Origin: Nageia nagi
Lineage: Eukaryota; Pinophyta
Assembly: GCA_050084985.1 (NCBI GenBank)
Contig: JBITNC010000001.1
Coordinates: 211,296,001 to 211,360,000 of the forward strand
Reading direction: 5' to 3'
DNA: 64,000 nt
Under the pieces are notes generated by a model. The model was not told the origin of the DNA and ran no database searches. It saw only the letters and a list, made by a program, of their open reading frames with translations. Positions 24,441 to 35,284 of this stretch are shown here, piece by piece (position 1 is the stretch's first letter; every line of letters starts with the position of its first letter). The translations under genes and the position numbers were made by a program.

Positions 24441-24911
24441 TATCATTGGGGAAAAGAGCAACAAGAGGCATTCGATGAAATTAAAAGATATTTATTATCT
24501 CCTCCTATCTTAAGTCCACCAAGAAAAGATGTACCCTTCTTGTTATATATCATTGCTACTGAAACTGCTTTAGGAACAATGCTTGCTCAAAAGAATGAAC
24601 ACAATAAAGAGCAAGCTATATATTATCTGAGTAGAACCCTAGTGAGCTACAAGATTAAGTACATATATTTGGAAAAATTATGTCTTGCTATCATTTTTGC
24701 TACTAAAAAACTTTGACATTATATGCTAAATCATACAACATATGTCATCTCTAAAATGGATCCGTTGAAATATATGATGAATAAAACATATCAAAATTCA
24801 AGAACTGTAAAGTGGATAATGCATTTAACTGAATTTGATTTATATTTTATTGAACAAAAGTTAATAAAAGGACAAGTAATTATTGATTATCTCACTGATG
24901 CTCCATTGTAA
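24441..24911 (+). pseudogene. First RNase H domain of element B
   Basis: After a second frameshift near 24440-24520 the frame reads FLLYIIATETALGTMLAQK, QAIYYLSRTLVSYK and LEKLCLAIIFATKKL (a TGA follows), then KWIMHLTEFDLYF and GQVIIDYLTDAPL. This is the RNase H segment that directly follows RT in Ty3/gypsy elements. The first acidic residue position appears as IATET where Asp is usual, so the domain may already lack a key residue, as reported for elements with a second RNase H. Confidence 0.75.
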
Positions 24912-24950
24912 GATGATAAACCCCTTGTCATTGAATTACCTAATGATGGG

Positions 24951-25400
24951 GTGTTTCAATTGGATAAAATTGAAATACCTGTAGAACCTGAAGACAATTG
25001 GGATATGACAATACACTTGGATGGTTCTCAATGTGAACAAGGTGCTGGAGTAGGTGTCATATTTATAACCCTGCAAGGGATCCCTATACCATATTCATTT
25101 AAATTAAAATTTCCTTGTACTAATAATAATGTGAAATACGAAGCTTTGATATTAGCATTAAAAACTACTGTTAAATTAAAACTTAAAAGAATTAAGATTA
25201 TTAGAGATTCTTTACTCATAGTAAATCAAGTGAAAGGAATCTATCAATGTAAAGAACCTTTATTTCAAAAGTATAAAGTGTTAGTTGAGAAATTATTAAA
25301 ATCTTTTGACCGATTTAGTATAGAAGTGGCACCAAGATCATCTAATAGATTTATAGATGCTATGGCTTCTATTGGATCTCTTATCCCAAAAGATCCTAAA
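24951..25400 (+). pseudogene. Second, archaeal-type RNase H (aRNH) of element B
   Basis: An open frame of 207 codons (24951-25574) holds a complete RNase HI-like fold: MTIHLDGSQCEQGAGVG (Asp 1), NNNVKYEALILALK (Glu), KIIRDSLLIVNQVKG (Asp 2) and RFIDAMASIGSL (last Asp). The four acidic residues expected at the active site are all present. Dual RNase H is a known trait of the plant Tat lineage. A tail with KDNWYRELMDFLK leads to integrase. Confidence 0.85.
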
Positions 25401-25589
25401 AAATCTTTGATTCAAGTTGAAATAATTCAATTGTCTCAATCATCATTACAACAGGAAGATGAAGAAAAAAGTGTATTAAATATTGATGTAACTGATAAAG
25501 ATAATTGGTATAGGGAATTGATGGATTTTTTAAAATTTGGAAGTCTTCCCATAAACCTTAATAAATCATCATGATGAGCATTTAAAATC

Positions 25590-26765
25590 AAAGCAACTAA
25601 ATATTGTTTGATAGGAGATATCTTGCATTGATGAAATTTCAATGGTATTTTACTCAGATGCCTTGAATGGAATGATATTAAAAGGCTATATCCTTCGCTC
25701 ATGATGGAACATGTGGAGGACATTTTAATGGTGTTGCGATTGTGAAACTATTAATATGAATGGGGTATTATTGGCCAACTATGGAAAAGGATTGTTGTGA
25801 CTATGTTAAAAAGTGTTTTAAATGTCAACAATACACTCATTTATTTTCACAACCATCTCAAGAACTACATCCTATACAATCACTTTGGCCATTCTCTAAA
25901 TGGGCATTAGATTTAATAGGACAAATTACACCTACCTCTGTTGGTGGAAACAAGTTCATCATTACGGCAACTGAATATTTTACTAAATGGGTGGAGGCTA
26001 TTCCCATGACCTCCACCACTGGTGCATGAATTGCAGAATTCATAGAAAGTTATATTATATGTAGATTTGACATATCGAACCAATTAATTATGGATAATGG
26101 AAAGAATTTTAAAAATAAGGAAGTAAAAAAAATATGTGATAAGTATAAAATTAAACAAAAGTTTTTCCACTCCATATTATCCACAAGGCAATGGACAGGC
26201 AGAGGCTACTAATAAAACTGTTTGGAATATCTTAGCAAAAATCGTAAATGATTCTCATAGAGATTGGCATATGCAAATATCAAAAGTTTTATGGGCTTAT
26301 TGTACCAGTGTACGCACTCCCATTGGGGCAACACCATTCTTTTAGTATATGGAACAAAAGCCATCCTACCCATAGAACTTGAGATACCATCCCTTAGAGT
26401 AAATCTAAGTGAACAAAACTCTGATGAAGAAGCAAGACAGACTCATTTAAATCAATTATTACTTTTAGATGAAAAATGTATTAATGCTTTAGAGCATATG
26501 CATGTTTATCAAAAGAGGATAAAATGAGCTTTTGATAAAAGGGTTCTAATTCATGAGTTCAAAATAGGTGATTTGGTTTTAAAAGAAAATCAACAAACTT
26601 CATGTATAGAATGACAGCTTAGAGACAAGTTTGCTCCAAATTGGCTAGGACCATATATCATTAAGAAAAAATTTGGTAGAGGAACTTATCATTTATCAGA
26701 CTTAGAAGGAAATGAAGAGCGTGAACCTACAAATATCATGCATCTTTGACCCTTCTATACATAAA
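25590..26765 (+). pseudogene. Integrase of element B
   Basis: The zinc-binding part near 25600-25830 shifts frame but ends with CDYVKKCFKCQQY. The core has WALDLIGQ (first Asp, near 25905), LIMDNGKNFKNK (second Asp, near 26095) and QGNGQAEATNKTV (Glu, near 26195), giving the DD35E triad across two frameshifts. VYGTKAILPIELEIPS (26340-26400) and a C-terminal LGPYIIKK module near 26650 follow. The last stop is near 26762. It would insert cDNA with 5-bp staggering, agreeing with the CTATA duplication. Confidence 0.85.
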
Positions 26766-26883
26766 AAATGATAAAAATGAAAAAATATGTACATTAGTTT
26801 TCTTTTGTTTTCTTTTATTGTTAAATTAATAAATAAATAAAAGTATTGATATTTGTCAAGTGTTAATGATTAAAATAGAAAGG

Positions 26884-27924
26884 ATGAATTTGGCAAAGGA
26901 ATCTACTAAAGGTAGCATAATGCCACCATAAGTACGATTTCCACCACCAAGATATCCAGGTGATATAGCATTGACATATTTAAACCATGGATTTGATCTG
27001 AATCTCTTAAATTATTTACAATTGACTATTGATGAACAATATGAAAGAACATATCATATGTTTTGTGGTAGAAACAATGATTGGGAAGTCACTTTTTGTG
27101 GATACAAAGTAAGCATTATTTTAGATCCACAAATCTATTTCACCCATATGGAAAGAATATCATAGAAAATAACAGTTTTCTGCCTACAATGGCCTTATGG
27201 AATACCAAGAATCATTATAAATTACCAATTAACTGAGTATTCACTCCTTTTAGCTAGGCAAAAATACGTTAAATAATTAACTAAAAGCCTAGAATGGATG
27301 GATGAAATTTTACATTATTTACCTCATCAAAGGGTGACTTATGATTTTTCAAATACTTTTGTGGCTTTTCCTCCTAGAACATCACAACAATACTATAGGC
27401 AAATTCATAGATTTTCTCACATACAAATGCGACACATAATTCGAAAATGAAAGTTGGAAGAAAGGCAAGCTTGTCGTATTGCTGAACTTACAACGATGAA
27501 TCAAATAAGGGTTAGAAACAAAATCATCAAAAAACTATCAAAAGAACATAAAGTGTGGAATAATGGAAGTTATCTTCCAGGGTTTAAAGGTAGGTATGAC
27601 AAAGATATCTTTATGAAATTTATTTGTAACATCCCTACTCTTTTGTATTCAAATATCTTTTCCAGGCCTCTTGAAATACAACAAAAACTGACCTTGACAC
27701 TCTATGATGCATGCGAATCTTATGGTTGGGATGTCAGAGTAAATGGATATCAAGTTATTATTTGTATCAATGCATTTGAGTTATGGAGTTATCCTAACTC
27801 AGAATATGATTTAATTACACCAAGAGGCATTTCTACAGCTGTAGCATGGGGGGTGGAGTGGGGGAGCAAAATGTCGCATGTGAGTCCGTCCGTTAAACAA
27901 TTGGCGAGAAAATATTTTTTTTAA
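26884..27924 (+). pseudogene. Unrecognised sense ORF downstream of integrase in element B
   Basis: One reading frame runs from ATG 26884 to a TAA at 27922-27924, about 346 codons. It has only four in-frame stops (TAA, TAG, TAA, TGA) and no frameshift, so it was probably intact until recently relative to the pol frame. The middle is basic and helical (RQIHRFSHIQMRHIIRK, VRNKIIKKLSKEHKVW), the end is aromatic (SYGWDVRVNGYQVIICI, FELWSYPNSEYDLITP). I see no zinc knuckle, catalytic motif, signal peptide or membrane helix, and do not recognise the family. It lies 120 bp after integrase. A pyrimidine tract at about 26800-26820 could serve a splice acceptor. Confidence 0.65.
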
Positions 27925-29549
27925 ATTAAAATTATATAGCCGACTGAAATATTAAAAGACACATCTTTTCAAAAATTATTATATAAATGGAAGGAAGAAT
28001 ATCAAACATCATAAAAATTAATTCCCAAATCAATCAAGAGATGCAGTGAATTCGAACAAGCAAAGTTGGAACAAAAGATTGTAAAAATAGAAGAGAACTT
28101 TAATTTTATTGTAAGTTAATTCTCTACTATTGTAAATATATTTTTACTGTAATATTACTTATTTCTTATTTTACATACAATTTATACTCTGAATTGTTTT
28201 ACGCTTCTTATCTTGCTGTTTGCATAAAAATTTATCAAAAAATGTTCTGAATTCACAAAGTTTTACATGTCTTCGTCTAACATATTCATTGTTGATGCCT
28301 TCTTTTCATTAGAAAGTTATTTAATAAAATCAACACAAGATCATAAAATCCCCATTATACCAAATTAATTTAGTTTATATTGTTTCCATCACATTTCATG
28401 GTTTTCAATTTGCCATGCATCTCCACCATGCAGTGCCAATGCACTTCTACTTTGATATTTGAATAAGTAGATTGATATTTATACTTTAACAGAGTCAATA
28501 CAGTCATCCATAACATTATTTTATATGTTTTTCATTACATGTAGTGAATCCACATTATCACCATAGTTTTTTGCTGGGATCGGTAAACCTCTTACCGTAA
28601 ACTGTTGTGTATGCATTCTATCATAATATTATAATTTTATGGTATAAGAAAAAAATATTATAGGTATAATAAAAAATATAACTAAAAAATTTCAAAAATA
28701 TTTAAGAGGATGAAAAAATACATAAATTTTATTTAAGAGAAGAAAGAACACAAGTTCAGTCTCTCCAGAATGAGATAGGCACCTCAAAATGATATCTCTT
28801 GATGTTTTTTGATATATAAGGGGTTATATCAAAGCTAGTGATATATTTCTATCTTCTATGGCCTATAGAAAAGCCCAAAATAATAATTGATTGTACTCAT
28901 CACCTGAATTTAAAATATCGAGAATGAACCATCTCTATCACTCAAACTGTAACAGCTGAACACTTAGATTATTGTATTCTATAAATCTATCATAATCAAG
29001 TGGTATTAGATTTTAGTTTCTTGTTTAGTTCAACACATTGTTCATTCAATCTTGATGCAGTCCAAACTCGATTTGAACGCATCATGAATAGATTCCCTAG
29101 AAAAATTATAAAATCCTAAAAAAAAATTATAAAATTATAAAATCCTAAAAATTTGAAAACTATAAAACACATAAAAATTATAAAATTATAAAATCTACCT
29201 AGATGGGAACATCTAGAGGTTACTTGGCAATTACGTGCCCTGACCTCGTATGATGTGAATATATGTTGCATGTCATTGTAAAAGTGACTATCCAGTAAAT
29301 GTGTCATGTGTGAAAAGGTCATTTTAGAATAATATCCTTATTATCACTACATTCACTTTGTCTTTTCTTTCATAAAGAAATGATATACCATAGATGATAA
29401 AAAAACATAAAGTTTGTGTTTGAAAGAAAATCCAAAAACTCCAAGCACTTACAACAGTAAAAAATTCTAAGAAAATTTGAATGGAATCATTCTAAGAGAC
29501 ATTAAGAGTGAAATTTATGTGTTTACCCTATTATTCGCTTCATCCCGAA
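27925..29549. other. 3' non-coding region of element B, part 1
   Basis: AT-rich with no supported gene. CGGTAA-ACCTC-TTACCG near 28581-28597 is a perfect 6-bp hairpin. At 29100-29200 the phrase ATTATAAAATTATAAAATC recurs several times. A minus-strand open frame at 29116-29322 is judged chance. Confidence 0.5.
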
Positions 29550-29722
29550 CCCAAGAATCATTTGATAAAAAAAAAATATTGCTACATTATATCAATGATT
29601 CTTGGGTGATTACAATATCCTCTACCAGGGCTATAGATGCCTAACTGGCAGTAGAGCAAGGTTGTAGCAGGATCGAGGGGTTAATCCTCATCAGGGCTAT
29701 GGATGCCTATCTGGTAATGAGG
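29550..29722 (+). other. Cluster of three hairpins, two with matching architecture
   Basis: Hairpin 0: CCCAAGAATCATTTGAT (29550-29566) pairs with ATCAATGATTCTTGGG (29591-29606), one bulge. Hairpin 1: CTCTAC (29620-29625), CAG, GGC, loop TATAGAT, GCC, CTG, a GCA bulge, GTAGAG (29651-29656). Hairpin 2: CCTCAT (29686-29691), CAG, GGC, loop TATGGAT, GCC, CTG, a GTA bulge, ATGAGG (29717-29722). The loops and inner pairs are nearly identical, while four of six outer base pairs differ yet still pair. Transcript orientation and function are unknown. Confidence 0.65.
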
Positions 29723-30060
29723 CATATCTTACGAGTGGCGATATGTCCATTTTGGTTAGCAACCTTCTTTCCTATGGACCTCTATACATTTCATACGGGT
29801 AGACTATCTTATTAATGTCTCTAGAATATTTCATCTCAAATGATCTAAGAAAGGGAATGAATCTCACTACACACACTAGAGTTTATAGATTTTTTATCAA
29901 CATATAACAATACTGTTTGATATCATCTTAGGTTGTTAAATCTTGAGATAAAGAAACATGAGGTAGATGTTATCATAACATGGTTATTAATCGAAAATCA
30001 CCTAATCTTTTGTCATAATTTGTATTGTGTTTGTGTCTTGAATCATTTTTATTTATTATT

Positions 30061-30417
30061 CCCCTAACCAAGATAAACTTAATGTTCATATGCATTCATA
30101 AGTCACTAGTGTGTCATGTCAAACCATTTTTACTATTATCCATTACCTTTGAACATTATTAAAATTTGCTTTTCTTTGGAAAGGATAAGAATGATTATTT
30201 ATCGTTCCCCTAACCAAGATAAACTTAATGTTCATATGCATTCATAAGTCACTAGTGTGTCATGTCAAACCATTTTCACTATTATCCATTACCTTTGAAC
30301 ATTATTAAAATTTGCTTTTCTTTGGAAAGGATAAGAATGATTATTTATTGTTCCCCTAACCAAGATAAAGTTAATGTTCATATACATCCATAAGTCACTA
30401 GTTTGTCATGTCAAGAA
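30061..30417 (+). repeat. 146-bp tandem repeat, about 2.4 units
   Basis: CCCCTAACCAAGATAAACTT starts units at 30061, 30207 and 30353. The first two are nearly identical, with differences such as TTTTTACT versus TTTTCACT. The third is partial and ends after GTCATGTCAAG near 30417. It sits in the 3' non-coding part of element B. Bases 30418-30843 show nothing else beyond AT-rich sequence. Confidence 0.92.
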
Positions 30418-30843
30418 GTTTATTGTAAAATTGCCAAGTACGGAAGATGATGCATCTGATTCTGCAAAAATATAATAAAAATATGTCCTTAAATAACTTA
30501 ACTTATATATTTCACCATACATTACACAATTATATCTATGCATCATACATTTCGAAAATTACATCTATCATTAACATTTATTCCTCATCAAGTAACTAAA
30601 AGACAATCATGATCTACATAACATCAAATCATACCTATTTTATCATAAATCTATGTATAGAATGAAAACTCATGCATCAAAAATTATACAAATACCATGA
30701 ATATCAAAGATCTATCTATATATATATACACCATCATATGTCCATCAAAAAGTCATCATAACATCCTGAATCATACAATAAAACTACAAGGGTCCAATAA
30801 CTACATAAGCATATAAAAGTAACATCATGAAAAAGGGGTATCC

Positions 30844-33252
30844 TCAAGGACTACCCCAACCACTGCCTTGTTTGGTAGGACTACCCAGTTGCCTCTACCG
30901 TCTACTAGTCTCACCGATACCATGACCTGGAGGAGTAGTGCCTACAGATCCTATAGGACTACCTAGACGCTGAGCTTTATGCAACTTGGATGAACCAATA
31001 GCCCCTAAGGGAGATGCCTAAGGTGTACCACTCCTGCTAGAAAGGCCTCATGACCTCTAAGTCCTACCTAGAGACCCAATTGTGCCCTGTGCACTGCTGC
31101 CTATCTGATATGCTAAAATATCTATAGGCATATAAGTATCTGGAGGTATAGGATACTGAGCCCCTGGAGTAAAAGTTGGGACACCTGTCAACCATGACTA
31201 TACTATACTACTATAAAAATCTTACTACTGATAAATGCCATGATGGACAAATGAAGGACCACCTCCAGAAGTAGAGGCTACTCCCAACTGATGAGCTAGA
31301 GCTCCCTGTAAAGAGGAACAAGCCTCATCTCTCTCATGTCTGTACCTATCTTGCTCAGCCCTATATTTGTACATACATGAGTGGGCCTATGCTAACTAGT
31401 GTCTCAGCTCATAAATGTCTCCTAGCAAAGTATCAATGCTAGGAACCTATGTAGCAGGAGCCTCCTCGACTTTGCATGTAACCTCTAGGGTAGCTCCCTC
31501 CTCACTTACACCTGTAGCCTCCTCCTCAGGAGCTAACTCCTCAGGGGCATCTACCATAACCTCCTCACCAGTAGATGCTTCTCTCACAACCTCCACTCCT
31601 ATAGGCTCCTCACCTACCTCTCCCCCTCTTGTTGCTACACCCACCTCTGCATCAACATCGACACATTGACGAACATGTTGACCCTCTAATCTGCCCTCTA
31701 AGACATCATCTCCCTCCTCCCACTAGGTCCTGAAGGCCTTAGACACCCCTACATCATCTTCCCTGATATCATCCTCTAATAATCTCTCCTCATGAGTAGG
31801 ATCTGGCTCCACATAAACCAACGACTATACACCCTCTGCTAAAATGGTGCCCTCACACTGATATGGCACTGATGGGGTAGGCATATCCTAAACCAAACTA
31901 AATTGACAATGCACCCACTCAAAATGAAAGTACTCCAGAAAATCTGCTCAATGACCACTCAAAACATATGGCTACCAGATGCCAGTAAGCTCAGCTGTGA
32001 GCTCTCTCCATATAGGATATAAGCGGTAAGGTCTGAATCTCACTTGATCAGGAATCAAGTGACTAAGCATGTGGTGGTAATAGCCCACATCTTTATGGAC
32101 TCCATCTGATGGGTGAATATAATAGTCATCATGCCATCTCACTATACCTACCATGTAATCCAAATGGCTACCGAACCCAAGCATTGATAATCCTAGAGGA
32201 TGAGCCATGGCTATATGCTCATAGGCCCATGCCTGTAAAGTGATAGTAACTGATAAAGAGGCCCTATGCCCCTGTGAATAAAAGAATAGCTCTCTATAAA
32301 TCTAAGCTAATAATGTGGGTGCCTAAGCATACACTATACTGTGTCATATCATATCTACAATAATGGGCAATAACAACCACAGAAACCTCCCACTGCTAGT
32401 ATCAGGGAGAGCATAGCACTGTACCAAACCCATCAAATATGAAAAATGGATCATCCTTTGCTGATCCTCCATCCAATACTAATAATATCTAATGCCCCTT
32501 AAAATAATCTTGGAAGCAATAGTGTCAACTTGAGTGGCTCTGTATAAATAAGAGATGGCAGGTAAAGCTTCTCTCCTATCCACCATAGGTAAAATTCATC
32601 ATCCATGTATAGGGAGTTTATATAGTCTATGTATATCCTCCACTGTAATCATCATCTCCCTTGTTGGAAGATGGAAAGTGCATGTAACTGCATCCCATCA
32701 GTCTAACAATGCTACTAACAAAGGATATTCCCAATGAATGCGACCCATGTGCGGGCCCACTCGAAAACTAATAGACCTGAAAAAAGCATGATCGATGGGA
32801 TCTAGAAAACCTCTACCCTCCTATAGAATTTAAGGATATCTACCTCAAGGCTCAAAGATGTCATGAACCTGTATAATATTTAAAAGTTTAGCTCAAAAAA
32901 AAAGGAAAAAATGGCATTTCATACTCAAACACCAGCATTTGTAAGCTCTAACACTCAATCACCGATGTTCAAAGTTCAAACGCTGGCATTTCTATTAACT
33001 ACTCAGCTTAGGTCGATGACCGTAGTAGAATCAGGAAAATTTTCACAAAAAATAGAAATAAAATCCTAATCTATAGATTTTATCTAATAGAAATGACTAA
33101 AATAATTTTTAAACATCATTCATGGTCTCAATTTGAAATTACATGATTAAATTACAAGTTATAAATGAAAAATAGAAATTAAGGTTATTCCAAAACCCTA
33201 CCTCTTCCCGGATAGGTCGAGAACATCTAGCAGAGCGTCTACATGGAGGCAT
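30844..33252 (-). pseudogene. Antisense plant mobile domain (PMD) gene in element B
   Basis: On the minus strand an ATG at 33252 opens a 17-codon exon (MPPCRRSARCSRPIREE) ending at a GAG/GTAGGG donor (33202/33201). A T-rich intron of 333 nt ends ATTATACAG, and exon 2 starts at 32868 in frame. Exon 2 holds a PMD: WDAVTCTFHLP (near 32680), EMMITVEDIHRLYKLPIHG (near 32620), and RWHDDYYIHPSDG (near 32110). A Glu/Val/Ala-rich acidic tail (31450-31870) and a Gly/Ser/Pro-rich end follow, stopping at TGA 30844-30846. Stops are C-to-T type. PMD proteins of plants (for example MAIN/MAIL1) act in silencing and genome stability; here the role is unknown. Confidence 0.75.
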
Positions 33253-33554
33253 GGTGATTGTGATGAGTATCAATGGTTGGAAATCAATGAAATAGCAACG
33301 AAAAATGGCCCTAGAAAATAATGAAAGGGATAGCTAAAAGGAATGGATGAGAAAAAGACAAAACTTTTTCTTTTTTCAAAGATCGATGACCTAAATACGA
33401 ACACTGATGACTATTAATAAATGTCAGTGACTTAAAGATGAACATCGATGACTAAGACTAAACACCAGCAATTGGAAGTAAAACATTGCATTTGTGAATA
33501 GCCATGAAAACATTAAAATTTTCTAAAAGATAGCCTTAAATTGGTCAAGGAAAT
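33253..33554. repeat. Upstream region of the antisense PMD gene with a GATGACT-type repeat
   Basis: At 33380-33490 about five imperfect units of 20-22 bp follow one another: AACACTGATGACTATT, AATGTCAGTGACTTAA, AACATCGATGACTAAG, AACACCAGCAATTGG, AACATTGCATTTGTG. Similar phrases occur in the B LTRs, at 17080-17200 and at 32930-33010. This would be the promoter side of the antisense gene. The TR-GAG element is inserted at its left end. Confidence 0.55.
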
Positions 33555-35068
33555 TGATGAGACTCAAAATGGTCTCATTTTTGATGCATTTATTTGATGT
33601 GTTAAGGACATTTGGAACACTAATATGACTTGAATGATATTACCAATTGTTATAAATTGTCTAATTTAATGTTGAATGCATATTTGTTTGATCTTTCATT
33701 TATTAATGTTATTTGTAATTTTGATGCATGAAAAAAATTACTATTTATGTTTGAATAATGTTTGTTGAGCACATATTATGACTTCTCATAAGAATGATGG
33801 CTGCAAGTATCAAGTTTCTAGCTCTAGAGTAATCTAATTGAAAGCTCTAGAAATGGCATAAGTCTAGCTCTAAAAATTGACTTACATCTAGCACTAGAAA
33901 GCAACTTAAGACTAGCTCTAGAAACTGACTTCAATCTAGCACCAAAAAGCAACTTCAGTCTAGCACTAGAAAGTGACTCAAGTCTGGCTCCAGAAATCAA
34001 CTTAAGTTTAGCACCAGAAAGTGACTTCAGTCTAGCACCAGAAAGTGACTTTAGTCTGGCTCCAAGAAATCAACTTAAGTCTAGCACCAAAAAGCGACTT
34101 CAGTCTAGCACCAAAAAGTGACTTTAGTCTAGCACCAGAAAGTGACTTCAAACTAGCACCAGAAAGTGACTTCATTCTAGCTCCAGAAAGTGACTTAAGT
34201 TTGGCTCCAAAAACTGTTTAAAGGCTCCTAAAATGTAGCTCTAGAAAGGTTCCTGAAATATAGCTCCAAAAAGGCTCCTGAATTATAGCTCCAGAAAGGT
34301 TCTTGAAATATAGCTCCAGAAAGGCTCCTAAATTATAGCTCTAGAAATATAGAAGAATCAGATGCACAAAGCTAAGATGACAGCTACATCGAAGATAGAG
34401 AAGAACATGGATCAGTTAGAGAAACTAGAGGAGCCAGAGAAGAAGTCAAGTAGACTTATTCCAATTAGGAACTAGTCTTAAGGACAAAGTAACTAATTCT
34501 ATTTTAGACTTGATCTTTACAGAATTATCTCCAAAATATTAGCAAATAGCGTAGGATAAGAAGGATTGTATGACCCAAATAAATAGGTCAAGTAGTATAT
34601 ATTTAGAATGATTAGTTAAAAAGCATTAATGAGCCTATTAGAATAAATAGAGACTTAGTGACAAAAAGGAGAGGGACTAGATTTTGTAATCAAATTATAC
34701 CAATTCGTTTGGAAAAGCAATAAAAAGATGTGACAATTCTTTAACACTGTGTTTAATTATGAGTCTCTACTGGGAAGAGAGGGGCCCACTCCTACTGGTA
34801 GAGGTCTCTTATTTATTTCATGTCAATTTCTAGTTTTCTGCAAAGTATTCAATAGTAGCTTAGTGTGTGTGTTTTCTCCATTCCCTTCAATTTACTACAA
34901 CTTTATCTTTCTAGTTTAAGTCCTACAAGTTTGAATTTAGCATTATTGTATGATTGAAATTTGAATTTTCCAAGTAGAACAAGGGATAAAATAGAGTCCT
35001 CAACTGCATATAGCCTTGTACACCAACTCAGGATTGACAAAATTAAATGATGAATTGATGCCTCATCA
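33555..35068 (+). repeat. 5' LTR of the TR-GAG element
   Basis: 1514 bp, TGATGAG...CTCATCA, matching 38186-39698. The central third is the 24-25-bp tandem array annotated separately. The right half (34350-35068) is unique in sequence and contains purine-rich text (GAAGAGAGGGGCCC near 34775). Confidence 0.92.
33820..34345 (+). repeat. 24- to 25-bp tandem arrays inside the TR-GAG LTR
   Basis: The first array repeats AGTCTAGCACCAGAAAGTG plus ACTTC (24 bp) with variants GGCTCC for AGCACC, about 15 units to near 34215. A second array repeats GCTCCAGAAAGGTTCTTG plus AAATATA (25 bp), about five units to 34345. The same arrays occur in the 3' LTR at about 38450-38975. The shared core GCTCCAGAAA links both unit types. 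Confidence 0.9.
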
Positions 35069-35072
35069 TTTT

Positions 35073-35090
35073 TGGCACCATTACTAAGGA
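35073..35090 (+). other. Primer-binding site of the TR-GAG element
   Basis: TGGCACCATTACTAAGGA starts 4 bp after the 5' LTR. It equals the site TGGCGCCGTTGCCGGGGA, common in plant Athila/Tat elements, except for six changes, all G-to-A or C-to-T. The match suggests relatedness to that lineage and methylation-driven decay. Confidence 0.65.
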
Positions 35091-35284
35091 AGGTGTTAGT
35101 TAAGACTGGTGACAACAATTCTTGTAGTAGGACTCCTACAAGTACCATATTAGAAATTATGTGCAGCCATGTTTCCTCAAAGGGGATATTTGAGTGGTCT
35201 TGTGTAGCAGCCATACAAGAGTTCTTTAGTCAAACTATTTTGAACTTGCTTATATTTGATTTCAAAGTTGATTATTTAGAATGA

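Noticed and set aside
31415-31669. + strand Ser/Thr/Pro-rich ORF
   Set aside because: It is the shadow of the acidic Glu/Val/Ala tail of the antisense PMD gene on the other strand.
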